A program made the translations under genes and the position numbers. Shown here one piece after another: positions 8,033-16,018 of a stretch of DNA of 64,000 nucleotides. The DNA is taken from assembly GCA_965218985.1 (NCBI GenBank), contig CBDCMP010000006.1, forward strand, positions 310,001 through 374,000, read 5' to 3'. This DNA comes from Pseudopedobacter sp965218985 (GTDB lineage: Bacteria > Bacteroidota > Bacteroidia > Sphingobacteriales > Sphingobacteriaceae). Numbering within the stretch: the stretch's first letter is position 1; the number at the start of each line of letters is the position of its first letter. The notes beneath the pieces were generated by a model, which searched no databases, was not told where the DNA came from, and saw only the letters and a program-made list of their open reading frames with translations.

Positions 8033-8341
8033 ATGAAAAAATTAATCTACATCGCATTTTCGATATTCTTACTTGCTGGTACTGTGAACGTAGCTCAGGC
8101 TTCAGAAGGAAAAGAAAAAGAATTGACTGCACAACAACAACAACTGAGGATTGAACAGATCACTCAAAGGGTGGGGGAGATTAAAGAGATGGATAGATCG
8201 TCATTGACACGTGAAGAGAAGAAAGAATTAAGAAGTGAATTGACTTCCATGAAAAAAGAAGCGAAAGCAATCTCCAACGGTGGAATTTATCTTTCTGTAA
8301 CTGCATTATTGGTGATCATCATCTTATTATTGATTCTATAA
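8033..8341 (+). CDS. Small membrane protein with signal peptide
   Basis: 102 residues. A cleavable-looking signal peptide (KKLIYIAFSIFLLAGTVNVAQA, residues 2-23 in two parts) is followed by a charged, helical Lys/Glu/Gln-rich segment (about 25-80) and a C-terminal hydrophobic helix (YLSVTALLVIIILLLIL, about 85-102) that would anchor it in the inner membrane. The charged segment would sit in the periplasm. I know of no function; proteins of this plan are common in Sphingobacteriaceae. It is followed by a hairpin-rich element that could end transcription. Confidence 0.7.
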   Translation: MKKLIYIAFSIFLLAGTVNVAQASEGKEKELTAQQQQLRIEQITQRVGEIKEMDRSSLTREEKKELRSELTSMKKEAKAISNGGIYLSVTALLVIIILLLIL

Positions 8342-8369
8342 AGCCTACGATAATTTTAAATCAAAAACC

Positions 8370-8538
8370 AAAAAGAGGCTGTCTCAAAAGTCAAAAACGC
8401 CTTTTTTCAATTAGAAAATCCTCAATATTTAACCTTTATTATGGTTAAATATTGAGGATTTGTGTTTTTAGAGACCTAATTATTAAGAAAATACTAAACA
8501 GAAGTGCTTGAAATTTCTTTTTGAGACAGCCTCTTTTT
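8370..8538. repeat. MITE-like element with 20-bp terminal inverted repeats and a 19-bp internal stem
   Basis: Left end AAAAAGAGGCTGTCTCAAAA (8370-8389) is inverted at 8517-8538 with one extra A. Inside, 8416-8434 pairs perfectly over 19 bp with 8443-8461 around an 8-base loop (arms contain CCTCAATATTTAACC and GGTTAAATATTGAGG). No gene lies within. The outer repeats resemble IS ends seen in Bacteroidota; the T run after the right arm could also make it a terminator for the gene at 8033. Confidence 0.8.
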
Positions 8539-8645
8539 TATCTCCGTTTCATCACTTGGTTTTTCCCATAGGCCGCTTTTAAAAACCTTTTGAAAATTAA
8601 TTTATCTTTATATGGTATTAGCGTCAAGTTCTTTTTATGGTTTAA

Positions 8646-11003
8646 ATGGGGGAATTAGAGAATTTATATAAAAAGCTCGCTCGATATGAGAAGAGGAACA
8701 GCGAACTGGAGAAACGTTTGGAACAGCTAAACTTAAGTAGAGAAAAAGTTTATACTGTGCCTAAGGAACAGTCAGGTGTAAGCTCCACGAAAAAACACAA
8801 ACCTGCAGAAGAGTTGTTGGCTGAACATCACAAAAAAGAGGAACAATTGAAAATGATCCTGGAAACCGGTGAGATTGGACTCTGGGATTTTGATCCGTTG
8901 ACTGGTAAATTGAATTTCTCTGAGGAGTGCAAAAGAATTCATGGTTTAGCCAGTGATGTTCCATTTCAATATGAATCGTTTCTAAACCTGATCCCCACAG
9001 AAAAAAGAGATGAGGTAAACGAAAAGATAAAAAAAGCCATCGCCACTAAGGACGGGACTTCTGATCAGCTCTCTTATAAAATCATAAGGGCTGATGATGG
9101 CCGTGAAAGATGGCTGAGCTCCAGATTCAGATTTCAGGATAATATTTTAACTGGTATCTTGAAAGATATCACAGCGGACAGGCAAAATTACGATAATCTG
9201 CTGAAGAGCGAGAACATCTTTAAATCCATAGCACTAAATATTCCAAACTCCCTGATCATTGTCGTAGATAAAGCACACCGATTTCTAGCTGTAGAAGGAG
9301 ACCTGATGCATAAAATGGGTTATGACAGCAAGAATTACGAAGGCAAACATCCCACAGAGGTTGCACCACCTGAAAGGTATGAAGCCACCAAACATTTGTA
9401 TGAGAAGGTTTTGGCCGGCGAGAAATTCTCGACAGAGAGAAAGTCGGATACGGGGGAGTTTTTCATGGTTCATTTTGTTCCGTTGAAGAATGAGGATGTG
9501 GGAGTTTATGCAGGGTTGATCATCGCACTGGATATCAATGACGTGAAACAATCTCAGCAACACCATGCCAGGCTGGCCTCCATCGTGGAGTCTTCCGAGG
9601 ATGCCATCATCAGCAAAACACTGGCTGGCATCATCACCAGTTGGAACTCGTCAGCTGAAAGAATTTTCGGTTACACTGCGGCTGAAATCATCGGTAAATC
9701 CATTCTAACCATTATTCCGGAAGACAGGATTGATGAAGAGGAACACATACTTGAAAAGCTGAGGAGGGGTGAGCGGGTGGAGAATTTTGAGACCATCAGG
9801 GTAAGAAAGGATCAGAAAAACATCGACATCTCCTTAACCATCTCTCCCGTGAGAGATGAACAAAATAACATCATAGGCTTATCGAAAATATCGAGAGACA
9901 TCACCGAGAGGAAACAAGTGCTTAAAATGATGAATGAGCGGGAGGAAAAATTAACCCTGGCTTTGAAAGCCGCAGATCTGGGAACTTTTGATATCGATTT
10001 GGTTAAGCAGACCATGATTTGGGATGCAAGGTGCAGAGAGCTTTTTGGTATTTTCAATGAAGATGTTGTGAATTATGAATTCTCTTTTTTAGAGGGAATG
10101 CACGAGGACGATAGAGAGAGAGTGGATGCTGTGATTCAAAATTTGTATAAAGGAGAAAACGGTGGCGATTATGATGAAGAATACCGGACTATTGGGATGG
10201 AGGATAAAAAATTACGTTGGGTGCGTGCCATCGGAAAAGTGCTGTTCGATTCCTCCAACCATCCTGTAAGATTCATTGGAGTGGTGCTGGACATCACGAA
10301 TCATAAACTTCAGGAATTGAAGAAAGGTGATTTTGTGGCTATAGTGAGCCATGAACTAAAAACACCTCTTACATCGATTAAATCTTATGTGCAATTGTTG
10401 CTGGCCAAAGCAAAAAAGGAAGAGGAGAGTTTCACGGTAAATGCACTTACAAAAACCGAGGTTCAGATTAATAAAATGGCTTTCATGATCAATGATTTTT
10501 TAAGCCTGGCCCGTATGGAGGAAGGAAAGATCAACCTGATCAAGGAGCATTTTGAATTACATCCTTTCATGGAAGAAATTGTGAATGACACTGAATTCAT
10601 TAATTCGAGCCATCAATTCAAGCTCATTGGCTGCGAGCACATCCTGATTGATGCAGATAAAGACAAGATCGCTCAGGTGCTGATCAATTTGATCAGCAAT
10701 GCAATTAAATATTCCCCAAAGGGAGCTCTTATTACGATTGGTTGTGAGCAAATAGGGGAGGAGGTCAAAATTTATGTGAAAGATGAAGGAGTGGGCATCA
10801 GTGCCAAAGACCTTAAAAATCTTTTTAACCGATTTTATCGGGTGGAGAATGAAAAAGTTAAAAACATCTCCGGATTTGGCATTGGCTTATACCTCGTGGC
10901 AGAGATATTGAGATATCATGGCAGTAAAATAGAAGTGGAGAGTCAGGAAGGCGTAGGTTCAACTTTTTATTTCTACCTAGCTTGTGAAAAGGTCACTCGT
11001 TAA
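8646..11003 (+). CDS. PAS-domain sensor histidine kinase
   Basis: 785 residues, no membrane segment, so a cytosolic sensor. An N-terminal coiled coil (about 1-70) is followed by four PAS domains (about 75-180, 185-295, 305-425 with the canonical TSWNSSAERIFGYTAAEIIG, and 430-555), a HisKA dimerisation domain with the phosphoacceptor His at about residue 569 in VSHELKTPLTSIK, and a HATPase domain with N box (LINLISNAIKYSP), G1 (VKDEGVGIS) and G2 (GFGIGLYLV). All catalytic boxes look intact. There is no response regulator beside it; the one-domain regulator at 23073 is 12 kb away and on this evidence cannot be paired with it. Confidence 0.95.
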   Translation: MGELENLYKKLARYEKRNSELEKRLEQLNLSREKVYTVPKEQSGVSSTKKHKPAEELLAEHHKKEEQLKMILETGEIGLWDFDPLTGKLNFSEECKRIHGLASDVPFQYESFLNLIPTEKRDEVNEKIKKAIATKDGTSDQLSYKIIRADDGRERWLSSRFRFQDNILTGILKDITADRQNYDNLLKSENIFKSIALNIPNSLIIVVDKAHRFLAVEGDLMHKMGYDSKNYEGKHPTEVAPPERYEATKHLYEKVLAGEKFSTERKSDTGEFFMVHFVPLKNEDVGVYAGLIIALDINDVKQSQQHHARLASIVESSEDAIISKTLAGIITSWNSSAERIFGYTAAEIIGKSILTIIPEDRIDEEEHILEKLRRGERVENFETIRVRKDQKNIDISLTISPVRDEQNNIIGLSKISRDITERKQVLKMMNEREEKLTLALKAADLGTFDIDLVKQTMIWDARCRELFGIFNEDVVNYEFSFLEGMHEDDRERVDAVIQNLYKGENGGDYDEEYRTIGMEDKKLRWVRAIGKVLFDSSNHPVRFIGVVLDITNHKLQELKKGDFVAIVSHELKTPLTSIKSYVQLLLAKAKKEEESFTVNALTKTEVQINKMAFMINDFLSLARMEEGKINLIKEHFELHPFMEEIVNDTEFINSSHQFKLIGCEHILIDADKDKIAQVLINLISNAIKYSPKGALITIGCEQIGEEVKIYVKDEGVGISAKDLKNLFNRFYRVENEKVKNISGFGIGLYLVAEILRYHGSKIEVESQEGVGSTFYFYLACEKVTR

Positions 11004-11073
11004 AAAAGCTCCCTCTCTAAAATTACTTCTGAGGCGACCTCTTTTCTACAAGGTTTTATCGAAATTATTGCTT

Positions 11074-11802
11074 TTAGCCACCTTTTTGCCTTTCAGCATA
11101 ACCGAAAACTTTTTGTAATAAAGAAGTGCTTCGTGCAGAGATATGCTGGCGGATCTTCAGCTCTTCCTGTGCAATTTCCACAAATAAGCCGTCTATCGCT
11201 TTGTCTGTCACATAAGAAGCGAGGTCAGTATTGATGGGTTTCACCAGTGGTAGACGATTATAGCTATTGGTGACATCCGACCAGTATCGTGTGGCACCCA
11301 CCTTATTTAAGCTATTGGTGATCACTGGCCGAAATTTGCCAGCCAGAGCGACACTTGTTGTTCTTTTAAAATAGAGTGTTGCTGCATCATCCTGCCCTAA
11401 AAGGATGTTTGTGACATCCTGAAAGCTCATCTGCTTTATGGCATCCACAAAAATGGGTTTCGCCTGGATGGCGGCATCTTCCGCGGCCCGGTTTAAACTG
11501 GTGATCACCTGATCACATAGAGTATTTAAACCCACAGCCCTTAAAGCATTCTCCGCCTTTCTGGCTTCTTCAGGGAAAAATATTTTAACAGCCAGGTTAC
11601 CCAAAAAACCATCCTTTGCCGAAAGCCTCTCTGTACTGTAATTTGTGCCGACTTCTAAGGCTTGTTTCAATCCGAGACTCATCTCTGCCTGTGAAGGTGC
11701 TCCAACAGACTGGTTGATGACACCGGCATATTGATTAAGCGTATCACAGCTTGAAATAATGAAAGTGCATGATAGTAATATCATAATGGTAATTTTTTTC
11801 AT
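11074..11802 (-). CDS. DUF4197 domain lipoprotein
   Basis: I choose the start at 11802 rather than an upstream ATG at 11958 because the protein then begins MKKITIMILLSCTFIISSC, a signal peptide with a lipobox (ISSC, Cys at residue 19). The 242-residue product matches the DUF4197 pattern: GLKQALEVGTNYSTERLSAKDG, then FPEEARKAENALRAVG, NRAAEDAAIQAKPIFVDAIK and a C-terminal ATRYWSDVTNSYNRLP stretch. The family is widespread in Gram-negative bacteria and its function is unknown. It is probably anchored to the outer or inner membrane by its lipid. Monocistronic. Confidence 0.85.
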   Translation of the reverse strand: MKKITIMILLSCTFIISSCDTLNQYAGVINQSVGAPSQAEMSLGLKQALEVGTNYSTERLSAKDGFLGNLAVKIFFPEEARKAENALRAVGLNTLCDQVITSLNRAAEDAAIQAKPIFVDAIKQMSFQDVTNILLGQDDAATLYFKRTTSVALAGKFRPVITNSLNKVGATRYWSDVTNSYNRLPLVKPINTDLASYVTDKAIDGLFVEIAQEELKIRQHISARSTSLLQKVFGYAERQKGG

Positions 11803-12018
11803 GTATTGTTTTTTATTATATGTGCAATAATGTTGCCATAAGAAAAATATATTTAATGTAAACAGAAACCCGTCTGATTTGAAGGTTATGTAATCAGGAC
11901 TTTGCCTGAAGGGTTTCAAATTTATTATTTGGGACATTAAAAAACTGGCATTAAGCAAGGAGTAAAGTACTGTTCCCCCTCCCTGCTCATGACAGAATGA
12001 AGTGCAAATAAACCTTAT

Positions 12019-12042
12019 AAAAAGGGACCTTGGTCCCTTTTT
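12019..12042 (-). terminator. Perfect palindromic terminator after glgC
   Basis: AAAAAGGGACC and GGTCCCTTTTT form an 11-bp stem with a 2-base gap, 18 bp past the glgC stop. Works on paper in both directions. Confidence 0.85.
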
Positions 12043-12059
12043 AAGAATTAGTTGAATAA

Positions 12060-13331
12060 CTAACCTATGACGGTACCTTCATCTATCACCGCATATTTTT
12101 TGATCACGACTATACCATCTTTAATGACATACTTATCAGTTTCTTCGTCCTGAAGATGCGAGCCGCCATTAATCGTTACATTATTGCCTATAAAACAGTT
12201 TTTGTCTAAAATAGCATTATTGATAGTGCAGTTCTCACCAATGCCTGTGAGCGGTTTATGTGAATGTTTCAAGTCTTCGATCTCTTCTATGGTTTGGTAA
12301 TAATCGCTTCCCATCACATAGCAATTTGAGATTTTCGTTCCGATGCCAATACGTGTTCTAACCCCTATTACCGAACGTTTGATTTCGTCTGCACTAATGA
12401 TACAGCCATCTGCCACTACGGTTTTCTCCAGCCTGCTGGAGGCAATTTTAGAAGGCGGCAACATTCTTGCCCGGCTGTAAATCTGGCATTTGGCAAATAA
12501 ATTGAATTTAGGCACATCATCTGTCAAACCTAAATTGGCGTCAAAGAAAGAATCAATGTTCCCTATATCAGTCCAGTAACCTTCATATTGGTAGCTGATG
12601 ATTTTATTTACACCAATGGCATCAGGGATGATCTCTTTTCCAAAATCATGACGCTCATTGCCTTCCAGCATATTGATCAAAACATCTTTATTGAAAAGAT
12701 AGATACCCATGGAAGCCAGATACAGACGGCCTTCTGCTTCCATCGCTTCTCCAACTTCTGACTCCCAGCCTATGATTTTTTCGGAGTTGGGTTTTTCTGT
12801 GAAAGAGGTGATCTCTAAATCTGCATTGGCTTTTAAAATGCCAAAACTCGTTCCGTCTTTGGCATTCACAGGTATGGTGGCCAGCGTGATTTCAGCACCT
12901 TTATCAATATGATTATGGATCATCTCTCTGAAATCCATTTGATAGAGCTGATCGCCGGAAAGAATGAGGACATATTCAAAATCATGCTGCTTTAGGTGAT
13001 GCAGGCATTGCCGTACCGCATCTGCTGTTCCCTGGTACCATCCTTTATTCTCCGGAGTTTGCTCTGCAGCCAGTATATCCACAAAAGCATTACTGAAAAC
13101 ATTGAAGTGATACGTGTTTTTGATATGTTTGTTCAAAGAGGCCGAATTGAACTGCGTGAGTACAAACATTCTGTCCAAATTAGAATTGATGCAATTCGAG
13201 ATGGGGATATCCACAAGCCTGTATTTGCCAGCTATAGGCACTGCAGGTTTGGATCTTGTTGCGGTTAACGGGTGTAGGCGAGAGCCTTGCCCTCCACCAA
13301 GTATGATGGAGATGACTTTAGATTCTATCAT
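12060..13331 (-). CDS. glgC: Glucose-1-phosphate adenylyltransferase
   Basis: Makes ADP-glucose from ATP and glucose-1-phosphate, the committed step of glycogen synthesis. 423 residues, normal length. The N-terminal nucleotidyltransferase domain shows GGGQGSRLHPLTATRSKPAVP (quoted in two overlapping parts of under twenty: GGGQGSRLHPLT and RSKPAVPIAGKYRLVD), the sugar-binding FTEKPN (about 185) and YWTDIGNIDSF. The C-terminal part (from about 300) is a left-handed beta helix with GVRTRIGIGTKISN-like hexapeptides. Its start overlaps the stop of glgA by 4 bp, so translation is coupled; a strong terminator ends the operon. Confidence 0.97.
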   Translation of the reverse strand: MIESKVISIILGGGQGSRLHPLTATRSKPAVPIAGKYRLVDIPISNCINSNLDRMFVLTQFNSASLNKHIKNTYHFNVFSNAFVDILAAEQTPENKGWYQGTADAVRQCLHHLKQHDFEYVLILSGDQLYQMDFREMIHNHIDKGAEITLATIPVNAKDGTSFGILKANADLEITSFTEKPNSEKIIGWESEVGEAMEAEGRLYLASMGIYLFNKDVLINMLEGNERHDFGKEIIPDAIGVNKIISYQYEGYWTDIGNIDSFFDANLGLTDDVPKFNLFAKCQIYSRARMLPPSKIASSRLEKTVVADGCIISADEIKRSVIGVRTRIGIGTKISNCYVMGSDYYQTIEEIEDLKHSHKPLTGIGENCTINNAILDKNCFIGNNVTINGGSHLQDEETDKYVIKDGIVVIKKYAVIDEGTVIG

Positions 13332-14749
13332 GTTATTGAGGTTAAGCTGTTATATAAATCGATATATTCTTCTGCAGATTTATTCCATGAAAAGTCTAAG
13401 TCCATCATGTTTCTGCGTATTTCGTTCATTTTTTTCTGATCTCTAAACAAGGATAGGGCTCTTTCAACGGCTTCCACCATCTCCATGATCTCCAGATTTT
13501 CAAATCTGATTCCGTAACCATTCTCTTCGTTGATGTCTACAACAGAATCTTTTAAACCACCCGTGGATCTCACGATGGGTATCGTTCCATATCTTAAGGC
13601 ATATAATTGGTTCAATCCACAAGGTTCCACCCTCGATGGCATCAAGATGAAATCTGCAGAAGCATAAATCTCATGGGATAGCTGCTCATCAAACCCGATA
13701 TAACAATTGTAGTTCTTTAAATAGGCTTGCAATTCTTTTAAATCGGCTTCGATGTTTTTCTCACCCGATCCTAAAATCATGAAATTCACCTCTCCTTGAT
13801 TCCTCACCATTACTTCTCTGATCAAGGCAACTAATGTATCAGCACCTTTTTCTAAAACCAATCGGCCGATGAAGGCGATCAATGGTTTTTTAGGGTCTAA
13901 GGAATAAGCCTTGCAAATAATCTCCTTATTCTTAGCTTTACCTGCTTTAACGCTGGAATTATCGTAATGCGCATCAACCATCACATCGGTTAAAGGGTTC
14001 CAAACTTCTGTGTCAATGCCATTGAGAATACCCAAGCCTTTTTGCGGTTCCAATTCGAATAGGAACTCCAGTCCGTTGGAATGAATTTTCAATTCTTCCA
14101 GGTAACTTGGAGACACCGTGGTGTAAGCCCAGCAACATTTCACTGCCGATGCCAGGGGATTGATACAGTCGTTCCATTCCAGCATCCCTCCGGCACCTTG
14201 TTCCACCTCAGGTAAATAATAGAATTTCTCCCAACTCATCCAGCCCTGATATTGCCCGTTATGAATGGTGAATACGGAAGGCGTCTTTTTCAGGGACCGG
14301 TACCTTGATGAGTATTTCATCAGAAAAGGAATCAGGCCAGTGTGGTGATCGTGACAATGGAAAAGATCCACCTTTTTAGCTGTGGCCAGGATCCATTCCA
14401 GTACAGAAAGTTGAAACGCCACGAATTGTTCCGTTTCATCAGCATAGGAGTAAATCTCAGGCCGGTCTAACAAGCCAGGTATTTTTACCATATAGAGCTC
14501 AAAACCCAGGCTATCGGCCTCTTCCTTCAAAATTTCAAAGTCGAAACTTCGATAACCCAAAACATAAGAACCGCTATAGATTTTAATTAAAGGATGATCG
14601 ATTAAAAATTTTCTGTTATAAAAAGGCATTGCCACCATGGCATGGACACCTGACTCAACCTGATATTTTGGAAGTGCTCCTACCACATCACCAAGCCCGC
14701 CTGCTTTTGCAACCGGATAACACTCAGCGCTTAAATGCAATACATTCAT
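13328..14749 (-). CDS. glgA: Glycogen synthase (GT5)
   Basis: Transfers glucose from ADP-glucose to the growing alpha-1,4-glucan. 473 residues, typical for GT5. The N-terminal Rossmann domain has KAGGLGDVVGALPK (residues 16-29), which binds ADP-glucose; the C-terminal domain has FIGRLVLEKGADTL and the acid/nucleotide site MPSRVEPCGLNQLYALRYG followed by STGGL. It is first in a two-gene operon with glgC, overlapping by 4 bp. No branching enzyme or phosphorylase gene is in the window. Upstream 150 bp carry no other gene and should contain the promoter, though I could not pick one. Confidence 0.96.
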   Translation of the reverse strand: MNVLHLSAECYPVAKAGGLGDVVGALPKYQVESGVHAMVAMPFYNRKFLIDHPLIKIYSGSYVLGYRSFDFEILKEEADSLGFELYMVKIPGLLDRPEIYSYADETEQFVAFQLSVLEWILATAKKVDLFHCHDHHTGLIPFLMKYSSRYRSLKKTPSVFTIHNGQYQGWMSWEKFYYLPEVEQGAGGMLEWNDCINPLASAVKCCWAYTTVSPSYLEELKIHSNGLEFLFELEPQKGLGILNGIDTEVWNPLTDVMVDAHYDNSSVKAGKAKNKEIICKAYSLDPKKPLIAFIGRLVLEKGADTLVALIREVMVRNQGEVNFMILGSGEKNIEADLKELQAYLKNYNCYIGFDEQLSHEIYASADFILMPSRVEPCGLNQLYALRYGTIPIVRSTGGLKDSVVDINEENGYGIRFENLEIMEMVEAVERALSLFRDQKKMNEIRRNMMDLDFSWNKSAEEYIDLYNSLTSIT

Positions 14750-14902
14750 AAATAAATTTGAGCTTTAAATTACTAATTTAAAACTCAAATTTCGAGCCTA
14801 TTAATAAATTAAGGTTTACAAAACAAAAAATTATGAAATTTTTAAAAAATAGCCACAACACCATCAAAAACACAATAATTCTTTAAACAACTTACCGTAT
14901 TG

Positions 14903-16018
14903 TCACTTTCCTTTTTCTCTTCTCATAAGAGGATAATTAAAAACGATTGCTCCTTCTTCGTTTCTGGACATGGAGAAAGAGATATGTATGGTATCTCCTA
15001 TGGTATGCCCGTTTTTATAGGAGGGAATCCAATAGGGGACATCTGTTAATGCTTTTTTCAGCAATAATGTGAGCTCATCTTGAAGCTCACCACCGGAAAG
15101 GCTGATCTCTTTGCTTCTCCCATGCTCATCCACCATTACCTCCACCTCCGGGTTTTGCAGTGAATCCCTGGTGTTTAAAGCCATCAGCAATACGGGTGAA
15201 GTGTTTAGCAGGTTTTGTAAATAATAGTTAAAACCCTGATCATCATCAATCGTGCAATTTTTATAAGTGAGGGCGTGTGCATTGTCGGAATTAAAAAAGG
15301 GCGTGAGTTTGACCATGGAAGTGCCGGGAGCTAAATTCTTTGGAAATGAGTAATCAGCATAAACAAATCTTCCCTTAGAAAAATATTCGTTCCCGATGAG
15401 CTCATCTGCTCCTTTCGGATAAGTGAGATAAGCATCCCAAGCCCCATTGGGTCTGCCATCTTTAACACGGCCTTTAAATTTCACGCTTTTAAAGCCAAAT
15501 TCATTGAAATCGTGGACAGTTTGGTCAAATTCAAACAAGCCTTTTCCATCATCCACTTTCTTTTTGCCCTTTTCATTCCAATAATCCAGTAAATAGGGAG
15601 TACCGTCTTTATAGTTTAAATTCACCCAGGGCTCTCCGCTGGGATAGAAATAGTGGCATGAGCCTTCGGGAATGTCATTCTTGAAATTGATGATGAATTT
15701 TCTTTTTCCTGTATCATAAAATCCCTTAAATATGCCATTTTTTCTCCCTTGTTCGTATTCACCTGTAAGGGCCGGGATGTCATTGTTGTAATAATCTGTG
15801 AAGAAACCATTGAACCCGCCTCTATCTTTATCGTATTTGGTCACCCTGGTGTACATCCTGAACTCACAATTCTGATCAACCAAAAAATATTGTTCATCGA
15901 AATATAAATGAATATAGCCATCTATAGATTTATTCATATAGTTTTCAGCGATCTGTGGAAATGCCAATCCTGCATACGAGCATATCAAACCAAAAAGGAA
16001 AAAGGATTTTTTAATCAT
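14903..16018 (-). CDS. Secreted MORN/YwqK-like repeat protein
   Basis: 371 residues beginning with a signal peptide (KKSFFLFGLICSYAGLAF). Residues about 70-220 contain repeated G-x-Y/F-x-x-G-K/x-x-G-x-W/F units (GEYEQGRKNGIFKGFYDTG, LNYKDGTPYLLDYW, FKGRVKDGRPNGAWDAY), the pattern of MORN-like YwqK proteins. The C-terminal part (VEVMVDEHGRSKEISLSGG, then DVPYWIPSYKNGHTIGDT) resembles a TonB C-terminal-type fold, which would place it in the periplasm or envelope. Its ATG overlaps the polA stop by one base (TGATG), so the two genes are translationally coupled, though a functional link is not evident. Confidence 0.65.
   Translation of the reverse strand: MIKKSFFLFGLICSYAGLAFPQIAENYMNKSIDGYIHLYFDEQYFLVDQNCEFRMYTRVTKYDKDRGGFNGFFTDYYNNDIPALTGEYEQGRKNGIFKGFYDTGKRKFIINFKNDIPEGSCHYFYPSGEPWVNLNYKDGTPYLLDYWNEKGKKKVDDGKGLFEFDQTVHDFNEFGFKSVKFKGRVKDGRPNGAWDAYLTYPKGADELIGNEYFSKGRFVYADYSFPKNLAPGTSMVKLTPFFNSDNAHALTYKNCTIDDDQGFNYYLQNLLNTSPVLLMALNTRDSLQNPEVEVMVDEHGRSKEISLSGGELQDELTLLLKKALTDVPYWIPSYKNGHTIGDTIHISFSMSRNEEGAIVFNYPLMRREKGK

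Noticed and set aside
11802..11958. N-terminal extension of the DUF4197 protein
   Set aside because: The extra 52 residues would bury the lipoprotein signal peptide; the ATG at 11802 gives a normal one.
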